Origin: Acidimicrobiales bacterium
GTDB lineage: Bacteria > Actinomycetota > Acidimicrobiia > Acidimicrobiales > RAAP-2
Reading direction: 5' to 3'
Length of the DNA stretch: 43,884 nucleotides
Assembly: GCA_015478655.1 (NCBI GenBank)
Contig: JADMIJ010000032.1
Coordinates: 1 to 43,884 of the forward strand
In this document: positions 32,783 to 39,953 of the stretch, piece by piece
Numbering within the stretch: position 1 is the stretch's first letter
Layout of the letters: each line of letters opens with the position of its first letter
Made by a program: the position numbers and the translations under genes
Notes under the pieces: generated by a model
Database searches by the model: none
What the model was told of the DNA's origin: nothing
The model's input: the letters and a program-made list of their open reading frames with translations, nothing else

Positions 32783-33516
32783 GACCGGCCCTCAGTGGGG
32801 ACTGCCTGGCTGTTGGGACCTACTTCTCCCTGGCTGTCGGGAGTTCCCTTTGCTTCTGTTGCCGGTGCGTCAGGTGGTGCAAAGGGGGGCACCACGCCGC
32901 GGAGGCGCACCAACAGGACGTGCACGCCCACTAGCGCCACGACTACCAGTGGGAGGAGGACGATGTGCCACATGAGCATCTGGCCGAAGTTGGTGACGTT
33001 GAAGATGGCCCCGGCCCCGGTCGAGTTGATCCCGTCCTTGGCCTGGGTGCTGACCCACTGGGAGTCGAAGTTCTGCTGGGACAGGTATCCGGTGAAGGCA
33101 GCGCCGACCGACACCACGAAGGAGACCACACCGGTGATCCACGTGGCCCGTCGCCGGCCACGCCACGCCGCCATGAAGAACTTGCCCCACAGATGGACGA
33201 CCATGGCGAAGAAGAAGACCTCGACGCTCCACATATGGAGGGAGTTCACGAAGAGCCCCGTGGTCGACAGGTGCCACCACGACGGCCCGAAGATGGCCAA
33301 GACCAATCCGGTGACTATGACCACCCCCAGTGCCGAGAGGGTCAGGGCCCCGAAGACATAGATCCACGAGGCGACATACGCGGGCTGGCGGTCCGGCATC
33401 AGGCGCTCGGGCGGTAGTGCGGCCACGGCAGCACCACGGAGTTTGGCGGATAGCTGGTGAGAGTCTTCAGGCAGGCCAGCTCCGCTTTCCACGGGGGTCT
33501 CGGTGCCTGTGGTCAT
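32779..33516 (-). CDS. Cytochrome b6-type dihaem subunit
   Basis: 245 residues from ATG 33516, which overlaps the preceding stop. Four transmembrane segments. Haem ligands H94 and H108 (NSLHMWSVEVFFFAMVVHLW) and H184 and H199 (MLMWHIVLLPLVVVALVGVH): spacings of 14 and 15 residues, the b6 pattern rather than the bc1 pattern of 14 and 14. GYLSQQNFDSQW follows helix C where the quinol-site cd region lies. C-terminal tail is disordered. It lacks the C-terminal half of cytochrome b, supplied perhaps by the next gene. No Rieske or cytochrome c gene is in the window, so the electron acceptor is unknown. Confidence 0.85.
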   Translation of the reverse strand: MTTGTETPVESGAGLPEDSHQLSAKLRGAAVAALPPERLMPDRQPAYVASWIYVFGALTLSALGVVIVTGLVLAIFGPSWWHLSTTGLFVNSLHMWSVEVFFFAMVVHLWGKFFMAAWRGRRRATWITGVVSFVVSVGAAFTGYLSQQNFDSQWVSTQAKDGINSTGAGAIFNVTNFGQMLMWHIVLLPLVVVALVGVHVLLVRLRGVVPPFAPPDAPATEAKGTPDSQGEVGPNSQAVPTEGRS

Positions 33517-33704
33517 CGTCCACGGCCCCCATGCCGCCGGAACGGGATGAGGATGGCGGCGAAGAAGACGATCACCATGAGTCCGATGACGACCAGGTTG
33601 GCCACGGAGATCTGGATGAATCCCCAGTGGACGTACTTTCCGGGTCCGGTCAGGTTGATCAGACTCCCGACCAGGCTGTCTTTGACTGCTCCAAGCATTT
33701 GCAC
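33513..33704 (-). CDS. 63-aa single-TM subunit of the cytochrome b operon
   Basis: GTG 33704 follows AGGAGGT at 7 nt, the best binding site of the operon. One membrane helix (about 30-54: ISVANLVVIGLMVIVFFAAI) after an N-terminal amphipathic stretch, ending in PFRRHGGRGR. No family recognised; size and position suggest a small accessory subunit. Stop overlaps the cytochrome b start. Confidence 0.75.
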   Translation of the reverse strand: MQMLGAVKDSLVGSLINLTGPGKYVHWGFIQISVANLVVIGLMVIVFFAAILIPFRRHGGRGR

Positions 33705-33724
33705 TATGTGACCTCCTGGTATGG

Positions 33725-33767
33725 AGGCTAGGGACGTAGGGGAGGGGCGACCAGGGTCGAAGGTCCC
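33725..33767 (-). promoter_or_regulatory. DosR-type box 14 and -10, for cytochrome operon
   Basis: Minus-strand box GGGACCTTCGACCCTG at 33752-33767; TAGCCT (TANNNT) at 33730-33725. Predicted +1 near 33718, 14 nt before the GTG at 33704. Confidence 0.78.
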
Positions 33768-33840
33768 CGAAATTCGGGTCGATGCCGTCGATCAAGAGAT
33801 TCCTCTCCAGGTTCGTCCAAATGAAGAGCCGCCGGAACTC

Positions 33841-33883
33841 GGGACTATCGGCCCTGGCGCCATGCCCGGGACCACGCCACGCT
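33841..33883 (+). promoter_or_regulatory. DosR-type box 15 and weak -10
   Basis: Box GGGACTATCGGCCCTG at 33841-33856; CACGCT at 33878-33883. Oriented toward the plus-strand gene at 34132 with a long leader (about 240 nt). Confidence 0.6.
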
Positions 33884-34131
33884 GGTCTGATGGACCGTGT
33901 TTCGACCGCACCAGGTATCGGTGGCCCTGAGGGCATGGCGGTTCAGGTGCACACGAGTTCGGGCACAATCCAACGTGTTGGTCTCTCTGGACGATGAGTG
34001 CCTTGATTCACTTCATTGCTCGCAACGTGGTATGTGACCCCGCGTCTCCATCAGCAGCAAGCGGTAGCAATGACGACGACCGAGGGGCCACGAACGACCA
34101 GGCCTCCGGATCCACGGAGAACGGCGATTCC

Positions 34132-34606
34132 ATGATCGAAATCGATGAAATTGTCGATCGCTGGTCCAATCTGCGCCACGAAGCAGCCAAGAGGGAAGCC
34201 CAGGCTGAGGCTGAGAGGGAGCGGTTCGTACAGGCCTTCCAAGACATCACACACGCGGTAATACGGCCGGCCATGGAAATGGCAATCGAACGCCTTCGAC
34301 AAGACGGCGGCGGCGGCTTCATCGAACAACACGAGGTGGACGTCCTTCACAAGCCGCGGGTGACGTTGTGGATGTCGCTGGACGGTGAGATCTCTGGCTC
34401 GCCCCGTCAGGACTTGAACCCATTCCTGCAACTGGACGCGAATGCAGCCCACCGGGATCGACGTCTGGGAGGGCGACATGGTGGACAAATCGGGTTCGAG
34501 CACAGCGACGGGCCCTTGGGACTTGACCGAAGTGTCTTCCGATGGCGTCATCGAAAGAATCATTGGCATCCTTCGGCGCGCCGCGACCCACGGGGTGTCA
34601 GCCTGA
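34132..34606 (+). CDS. Hypothetical protein, interrupted by a frameshift
   Basis: ATG 34132 (GGAGAA upstream). N-terminal ~45 residues form a charged helix (WSNLRHEAAKREAQAEAERE), followed by AFQDITHAVIRPAMEMAIER and a beta-rich part (VTLWMSLDGEISG, LNPFLQLDAN). At about 34436-34450 the coding pattern shifts by one base into the frame ending TGA 34604-34606: TGIDVWEGDMV, WDLTEVSSDGVIERIIGILR. The unshifted frame runs into arginine/histidine-rich sequence to 34620. Repaired length is about 157 residues. No family recognised. Behind box 15; the SQR operon starts 130 bp on. Confidence 0.6.
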
Positions 34607-34667
34607 GCAAGTGGGTTTGACCAACTCCAAGCTCGTCTTCTCTGGGGGACGCTGACACCGCACTGAT

Positions 34668-34710
34668 GGGACTTTGTCCCCTACCAGCTTCAGGGAGTGC
34701 CTGGCACTCT
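34668..34710 (+). promoter_or_regulatory. DosR-type box 16 and -10, for the sulfur operon
   Basis: Box GGGACTTTGTCCCCTA at 34668-34683, nearly palindromic and closest to the mycobacterial GGGACT...GTCCC form; CACTCT at 34705-34710. Predicted +1 near 34717, 19 nt before the SQR GTG. Confidence 0.75.
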
Positions 34711-34735
34711 GGTTGGAGAGGATCGGAGACAACTG

Positions 34736-35998
34736 GTGCATCGAATCGTCATCTTGGGGGGTGGAAAGGGCGGGACATTGGCCGCCAATCGCCTGAGGAA
34801 GGCATACGGCCTCAACGAGGCATCGGTCACCGTCGTCGATCAGGACGACCAACACATCTACCAACCTGGTTTGCTGTTCGTCCCGTTCGGGCTCACCCAT
34901 TCCGAGGACATTGTCCGTCCTCGCGGACGCCAGCTTCACCGCGGCATCGACTATCGGACCTCGGCGATCATCCATGTGGACCTCGCAGGACAGTCAGTGC
35001 AATTGGCGGACGGGAGCGAGCTCTCCTATGACGTCCTGGTCGTGGCGACGGGCGCGGTCCTGGCACCCGATGAGACCGAGGGTCTCACCGGGCCGGGCTG
35101 GATGGAGAAGGTCTTCACGTTCTACACACCGGAGGGGGCCGCAGCGCTCGAAGAGGCGTTGGCCGTATTCGACGGCGGCCGCCTGGTCGTCAATGTCGTC
35201 GAGATGCCGATCAAGTGCCCGGTGGCGCCACTCGAGTTCTGCTTCCTGGCGGACTGGTACTTCCACGAGCGGGGTATCCGCGACCGGGTCGAGCTGACGT
35301 TCGTCACCCCCCTCGATGCCGCCTTCACCAAGCCCGTCGCCGCCAATCACCTCGGTGGCCTGCTCGAACAGCGAGGAATCGAGCTGGTCACCGAATTCAA
35401 CACCGGCGAGGTCGACGGGACCGGCGGGCGGCTGGTGTCCTTCGATGGGCGGGAGGTGCCGTTCGACCTTGCGGTTGTGATTCCGCTCCACAATGGTGCC
35501 TCCTACGTGGCCCGGTCCGAGGGACTCGGCGATGCGCTGGGGTTCGTAGTCACCGATACGCACACGCTGCAGGCCGCAGTGGCTCCCAACGTGTTCGCAC
35601 TGGGGGACGCAGCGTCCCTTCCGGTCTCTAAAGCCGGCTCAGTCACCCACTTCGAGGGTGAGGTCCTCGTCGAGAACATCAGGCGCTTTCTCGATGGCGA
35701 GCCGCTGGATGCGTCGTATGACGGCCACGCCAACTGCTTCATCAAGACCGGCTTTTCCAAGGCCATGCTCATCGATTTCAACTACGACGTCGAGCCCCTA
35801 CCGGGTCACTACCCAGGTCTCGTTGGTCTGCCCCTGTTGAAGGAATCCCATCTGAACCATCTGGGAAAGCTGATGTTCCAGTGGCTCTACTGGCACAGTC
35901 TCCTGCCGGGACGGGACATACCAGGTATCAGCAGCGCCATGCCCCTCGGGGGCAAGCTGCAGGCCCTCGAGTCCAACGTCAAGGAGCGTGTGTCATGA
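34736..35998 (+). CDS. sqr: Sulfide:quinone oxidoreductase-like flavoprotein
   Basis: 420 residues from GTG 34736 (GGAGA 6 nt upstream). FAD motif VILGGGKGGTLAANRL; LVVATGAVLAPDE; C-terminal FAD region VFALGDAASLPVSKAG. Cys161 (IKCPVAPLEF) and Cys334 (GHANCFIKTG) sit where SQR keeps its redox pair; the third cysteine of some types is missing (Cys169 is nearby). C-terminal ending HLGKLMFQWLYWHSLLPG looks like the amphipathic membrane anchor of SQR. Expected reaction: sulfide to sulfane sulfur, electrons to menaquinone. First gene of a four-gene operon; stop overlaps the next start (ATGA). Confidence 0.85.
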   Translation: MHRIVILGGGKGGTLAANRLRKAYGLNEASVTVVDQDDQHIYQPGLLFVPFGLTHSEDIVRPRGRQLHRGIDYRTSAIIHVDLAGQSVQLADGSELSYDVLVVATGAVLAPDETEGLTGPGWMEKVFTFYTPEGAAALEEALAVFDGGRLVVNVVEMPIKCPVAPLEFCFLADWYFHERGIRDRVELTFVTPLDAAFTKPVAANHLGGLLEQRGIELVTEFNTGEVDGTGGRLVSFDGREVPFDLAVVIPLHNGASYVARSEGLGDALGFVVTDTHTLQAAVAPNVFALGDAASLPVSKAGSVTHFEGEVLVENIRRFLDGEPLDASYDGHANCFIKTGFSKAMLIDFNYDVEPLPGHYPGLVGLPLLKESHLNHLGKLMFQWLYWHSLLPGRDIPGISSAMPLGGKLQALESNVKERVS

Positions 35999-36312
35999 CT
36001 ATCGACACCATTGCCGGAGTCCAAATCGAGTCCGACGAGGAGGGATTCCTCGTCGATCCCACCCAGTGGAACGACGAGGTGGCCGTTGAGATCGCCCGCC
36101 GCGAAGGTATCGACCCGTTGACCGACCGCCATTGGCAGGTCATCCGCTTCATGCGATCCGAGTACGAGACCAAAGGCACCGGGCCCACCGTCCGCGCACT
36201 CGGCAAGACATCAGGCGTCTCCATCAAAGAGCTCTATCAACTCTTCCCGAAAGGTCCGGCGAAGCTGGCCGCCAAGATCGCTGGCATCCCGAAGCCTCGC
36301 GGCTGCATCTGA
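35995..36312 (+). CDS. TusE/DsrC-family sulfur carrier protein
   Basis: 105 residues. Begins MTIDTIAGVQIESDEEGFLV; WNDEVAVEIARREGI, LTDRHWQVIRFMRSEYE, and C-terminal AGIPKPRGCI with the penultimate Cys104 that carries persulfide in DsrC/TusE. The second DsrC cysteine about ten residues before is an alanine (KLAAKIAG), so it is of the single-cysteine TusE type and cannot form the DsrC trisulfide/disulfide. No dsrAB in the window. Likely receives sulfane sulfur from the SQR or DsrE-like partner. Confidence 0.88.
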   Translation: MTIDTIAGVQIESDEEGFLVDPTQWNDEVAVEIARREGIDPLTDRHWQVIRFMRSEYETKGTGPTVRALGKTSGVSIKELYQLFPKGPAKLAAKIAGIPKPRGCI

Positions 36313-36344
36313 TTCCCAGTAGGTCGACAAAGGAGCAAGAACCG

Positions 36345-36811
36345 ATGGGCGAAGGCATTACGAAGGTCTCGATCATCATCTCCAAGGGCTCGCTGGAGGG
36401 CATCTATCCCGGCCTCATCATGGCCAACGGTGCGCGAGCCGAGGGGATGACGCCAACTTGTTCTTTACCTTCTTCGGCTTGGACGCCATCCATGCCAAGC
36501 GCCTCGAGCACATCAAGGTGGCCGCGGTCGGAAACCCGGGGATGCACATGGCCAGCCTGATCGGCGTCCTTCCGGGCATGTCAGCGATTGCCACCCACAT
36601 GATCGAGAAGAAGATGGAACAGATCGACATCCCGAATCTTCCTGAGTTCATGGAGATGGTCGCGGACACCGGGTGCGGCATCTACGCCTGCAAAGCCTCG
36701 GTCGACCTCTTCGGGTTTGCCAAGGACGACTTCATCGACCAGGTTCAGGACATCATCACCGTGGGCGAGTTCTACGAGAAGGCTGCCGGCGGGGAGATCA
36801 TCTTCACATGA
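36345..36811 (+). CDS. DsrE/DsrF-like sulfurtransferase, frameshifted
   Basis: ATG 36345 with AAAGGAG upstream. ITKVSIIISKGSLEGIYPGL then GARAEGM reads in one frame; from about 36450 coding continues in another: FFTFFGLDAIHAKRLEHIK, ADTGCGIYACKASVDLFG, VGEFYEKAAGG. Adding one G after GGGATG (about 36447) restores GMDANLFFTFFG and gives ~155 residues. The Cys in GIYACKAS is the conserved DsrE persulfide site. Stop overlaps the next start (ATGA). Either a sequencing deletion or a recent knock-out of one step in the sulfur relay. Confidence 0.82.
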
Positions 36812-38493
36812 CAGTGACCGTCACGGGACCGCCATTGCGCGTCGTCATCGTCGGCGGGGTCGCCGGAGGAATGTCGACCGCCACGCGCCTTCGTCGGCTC
36901 GACGAGTCCGCCACGATCACGGTGATCGAACGATCGGGCCATGTCTCCTATGCCAACTGCGGCCTTCCGTACTTCGTCGGCGGGGTGATCGAGGACGAGG
37001 GTGACCTGTTGCTCCAGACCCCTGAACGTCTCTTCGAGCGATTCCGGCTCGACGTCAGGGTCGACTGCGAGGTCGTCGGCATCGATGCCGCCAACCGTGA
37101 GGTGACCACTCGTTCTACAGTCGATGGTCGAACCGAGCCGATCGGGTACGACAGACTGGTGCTGAGCCCGGGCGCACTTCCGGTCCGACCACCGATACCC
37201 GGTTTTGACCGGGTGCGTGTGCTCCGGACCGTGGAAGATGCCGAACGGCTCGCAGCCGACGTCACGGGTCGACCGGCCACTGCCGTGGTCATCGGGGCGG
37301 GGTTCATCGGGCTCGAGACGGCAGAGAATCTTGCCCACCAGTCGATCGCTGTGACGGTCGTCGAGGCGGCAGACCAGGTCCTGGCTCCGCTCGACCCCGA
37401 ACTTGCCATCCTGGTGGCTGCTGAGCTCGCTTCCAAGGGCATCGTTGTCGAGACCGGCGTGGCCGTGTCCAAGATCACCCCCAACGGGGTTGGCCTGGCT
37501 GATGGCCGGATGATCCCCGGCGAGCTCGTGGTCGGATCCATAGGCGTTCGCCCCGATGTCCGCTTGGCAGAGATGGCCGGTCTCGCCCTCAGCGCACACG
37601 GCGGCATCGCCGTCGATGAGTTCAATCGAACCAGTGAGCCAGACATCTATGCCGTCGGTGACGCCGTTGAGAAGGATGACTGGGTGGGTGGTGGCCACTC
37701 GCTGATCGCCCTCGCCAATATCGCCAACCGCCAGGGTCGACGTGTCGCCGACCACATCTGCGGCCTTCCCGTAGCGGGATCGCCCTCGCTCGGGACGGCA
37801 ATTGTGAAAGTGTTCGACCTCGCCGCCGCCTCCACCGGATGGAATGAGAAGCGGCTGATGGCTGAGGGACGCCGCTACCGAGTCATCCACTCACATCCGA
37901 TGAGCCACGCCGGCTACTACCCGGGAGCCCAACCGATGTCGCTCAAGCTTCTCTTCGACCCCGATGACGGCTCCATTCTCGGGGCCCAGGCGGTTGGGAA
38001 GGGCGGCGTGGACAAGCGCATCGACGTCATCGCAACCGCAATTACGGGAGGCATCACTGCCGATGGGCTCGCCGATCTGGAGCTCGCCTACTCACCCCCG
38101 TTCTCATCGGCCAAGGATCCGGTCAACATGCTCGGATACATGGCGGAGAACGTGCGCACCGGCGCCTGCGACGTCGTCGCATACGGCGAGCTCCAGGAGT
38201 TGACGGAGTCGGGCTGGACCCTGATCGACGTTCGAACCAGCGAGGAACATGAACGGGGCGCCATCCCCGGCTCTGTCAACCTCCCGCTCGACCACCTGCG
38301 GGAAGAGGTGGTCGAGGCCAAGGGTCCCATTGTCGTCTACTGCGAAGTCGGCCAACGGGGACACACGGCGACGTCGCTCCTGCACGAGTTAGGGATCGAG
38401 GCACGCAACCTCGATGGTGGCTATCGCACCTGGCTCGCCGCGGACGCGGCCCGATGGCGCGAGCCGCTTCGTCTCGTCAAACAGATGTTGTAG
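36808..38493 (+). CDS. CoA-disulfide/persulfide reductase with C-terminal rhodanese domain
   Basis: 561 residues from ATG 36808. FAD domain VVIVGGVAGGMSTATRLRR; active Cys51 in YANCGLPYFVGG, the single-Cys site of CoA-disulfide reductases; NAD(P)H motif VVIGAGFIGLETAENL; FAD motif DIYAVGDAVE; dimerisation domain to about 450; rhodanese domain about 455-550 with Cys512 in VVYCEVGQRGH. Fusions of this type (CoADR-RHD, NADH persulfide reductase Npsr) reduce CoA or protein persulfides with NADH, releasing sulfide. Next to SQR it could close a sulfide/persulfide cycle. Last gene of the operon. Confidence 0.92.
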   Translation: MTVTVTGPPLRVVIVGGVAGGMSTATRLRRLDESATITVIERSGHVSYANCGLPYFVGGVIEDEGDLLLQTPERLFERFRLDVRVDCEVVGIDAANREVTTRSTVDGRTEPIGYDRLVLSPGALPVRPPIPGFDRVRVLRTVEDAERLAADVTGRPATAVVIGAGFIGLETAENLAHQSIAVTVVEAADQVLAPLDPELAILVAAELASKGIVVETGVAVSKITPNGVGLADGRMIPGELVVGSIGVRPDVRLAEMAGLALSAHGGIAVDEFNRTSEPDIYAVGDAVEKDDWVGGGHSLIALANIANRQGRRVADHICGLPVAGSPSLGTAIVKVFDLAAASTGWNEKRLMAEGRRYRVIHSHPMSHAGYYPGAQPMSLKLLFDPDDGSILGAQAVGKGGVDKRIDVIATAITGGITADGLADLELAYSPPFSSAKDPVNMLGYMAENVRTGACDVVAYGELQELTESGWTLIDVRTSEEHERGAIPGSVNLPLDHLREEVVEAKGPIVVYCEVGQRGHTATSLLHELGIEARNLDGGYRTWLAADAARWREPLRLVKQML

Positions 38494-38580
38494 CGAGCGC
38501 TTCGATGAGCTGAGGGAAGCGGATGGCTCGGCATCGTGATAGCAGCAGATCAGAGGTTTTCGGTGGCAGAGGAGAGACGG

Positions 38581-39211
38581 GTGAGGTTGCGCAATGCGCT
38601 ATTGATCAATTTCGCAGTCGTGGCTGGCGGAGCGGCATGCTATTGGGCCTTTTGGCGTACCCCTTGCTTGACGTGGGGCGCCACCAGCGGAGAGGCCCAG
38701 CAGTCCTTGCCGGGTGACGATCTGATTCCGGCTCCGGACCTGCTCTCGACAAGAGCGGTCACCGTCGATGCCCCTCCATCAGCGATCTGGCCCTGGCTGA
38801 TGCAGATGGGAAGCGGCAAGGGCGGCGTGTACACCTACGACTGGATCGAGAACGTGCTCGGGCTGAACATGCACAGTGCCGACAGGATCCTTCCCGAATT
38901 CCAGGACAGAAAGGTCGGCGATGTTGAACAACTGGGGAAGTCCGGTCCGCGCTTACGGGTGGAAGTCCTCGATGCGGAGGCGGACGATGGTCCTGCATTC
39001 GGAGGACGGCAACTGGGTCTGGGCATTCTGCCTCCTACCCCTCGGTCCAGACCAGACACGCCTGGTCAGCCGTAACCGAATCATCACGCCCGGGGCTTCC
39101 GCTGTGCAGCGTGTGTTCCAAACCCTCGTCATGGAGCCCGGCAGCTTGATCATGGAGCGGAAGATGCTCTTGGGCATCAAGCAGCGGGCCGAGTCGCTCG
39201 CCGGCTCGTGA
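38581..39211 (+). CDS. SRPBCC-like membrane-anchored protein, frameshifted
   Basis: GTG 38581 follows GAGGAG; an earlier GTG at 38536 is possible. One N-terminal membrane helix (LLINFAVVAGGAACYWAF), then an SRPBCC/START-like fold: VTVDAPPSAIWPWLMQMG, GGVYTYDWIENVLGL and DVEQLGKSGPRLRVEVLD. Coding then moves one frame at about 38965-38985 and continues LHSEDGNWVWAFCLLPL, TRLVSRNRI, FQTLVMEPGSLIMERKMLLG to 39211 (about 210 residues repaired). No box upstream; 87 bp after the sulfur operon. Function unknown, possibly ligand binding. Confidence 0.72.
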
Positions 39212-39281
39212 GTGTCGAACCCGGAGATCGGAGAAGCAAAGCCATGGGCACCGGCAGATCCTCGAAACTGGTGACAGAGAC

Positions 39282-39953
39282 CTAGTCGTCGTTCGTATTG
39301 AAAGCGGTCTTCGCAGCAGAGGCGACTCCCTTATTGATGAGTGGGTGGGAGTAGATATCGAGTAGAGCGAGAGCCACGAGTCGATCACCTTCGGGTTCGA
39401 ACATATCGGTGCCTAGCACTCGGGACACGTGCTCGTGAAGCAGCGGGATGCCTGCTGCCATGGCGCTGACAAGTGCTGCTCGGATCCTTCGATCGACGAG
39501 GGGTGGATCGGAGCGGGCGTCGTCGGCGCGAGCAAGCCATTGCTCAGTCAGTGTCACCATCCCGTCGAAGATCGTCCCCACGGTGCTGGATCCATCGGCC
39601 AGGGATCGTGCCACATACCGACCGAACCGATTCGACGTGCGCCGGGTGCTGGCCGAACTGCTCGGATCGGCGATGAGCTGCGCGTTGAGGCTGTGTAGCG
39701 ATTCGACGACGTACTCGTCGCAGGCAGCACGCAGCAAGTCCTTCGACCCGTAGTGGTGTCGGAGTAGGCCTGGTGACACGCCGGCGGTCCTGGCGATACT
39801 CCGGATGGTGGCACGCTCGTACCCCTCCTCGGCGAAGTGCTTGAGGGCTGCTTCGCGAATCCTGGCGCGAGCCGTGAGGTCCTCGAACGCCACGGTGCCC
39901 TCGTTGAACGAGCGCAACGACGGAGGGCCGGGTTCTATCGGGTCGGTTGTCAT
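39282..39953 (-). CDS. TetR-family transcriptional regulator
   Basis: 223 residues from ATG 39953, overlapping the permease stop (ATGA). HTH at about 28-75: REAALKHFAEEGYERATIRS, IARTAGVSPGLLRHHYGSKD. Ligand-binding C-terminal helices follow. Third gene of an ABC transporter operon, so probably a local repressor of the exporter. A perfect palindrome upstream of the operon (42527-42544) is the likely operator. Confidence 0.92.
   Translation of the reverse strand: MTTDPIEPGPPSLRSFNEGTVAFEDLTARARIREAALKHFAEEGYERATIRSIARTAGVSPGLLRHHYGSKDLLRAACDEYVVESLHSLNAQLIADPSSSASTRRTSNRFGRYVARSLADGSSTVGTIFDGMVTLTEQWLARADDARSDPPLVDRRIRAALVSAMAAGIPLLHEHVSRVLGTDMFEPEGDRLVALALLDIYSHPLINKGVASAAKTAFNTNDD

Larger units (their letters stand above)
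33705..34131. promoter_or_regulatory. Divergent regulatory gap with boxes 14 and 15
   Basis: 427 bp between the cytochrome operon (minus) and the gene at 34132 (plus), containing box 14 and box 15 described separately. Short frames here have no binding sites; an in-frame upstream extension to 33994 exists for the plus-strand gene but lacks coding character. Confidence 0.6.

Noticed and set aside
31820-33361. 513-codon open frame on the plus strand
   Set aside because: It is the antisense shadow of the cytochrome operon; the opposite strand has haem ligands, membrane helices and overlapping starts.
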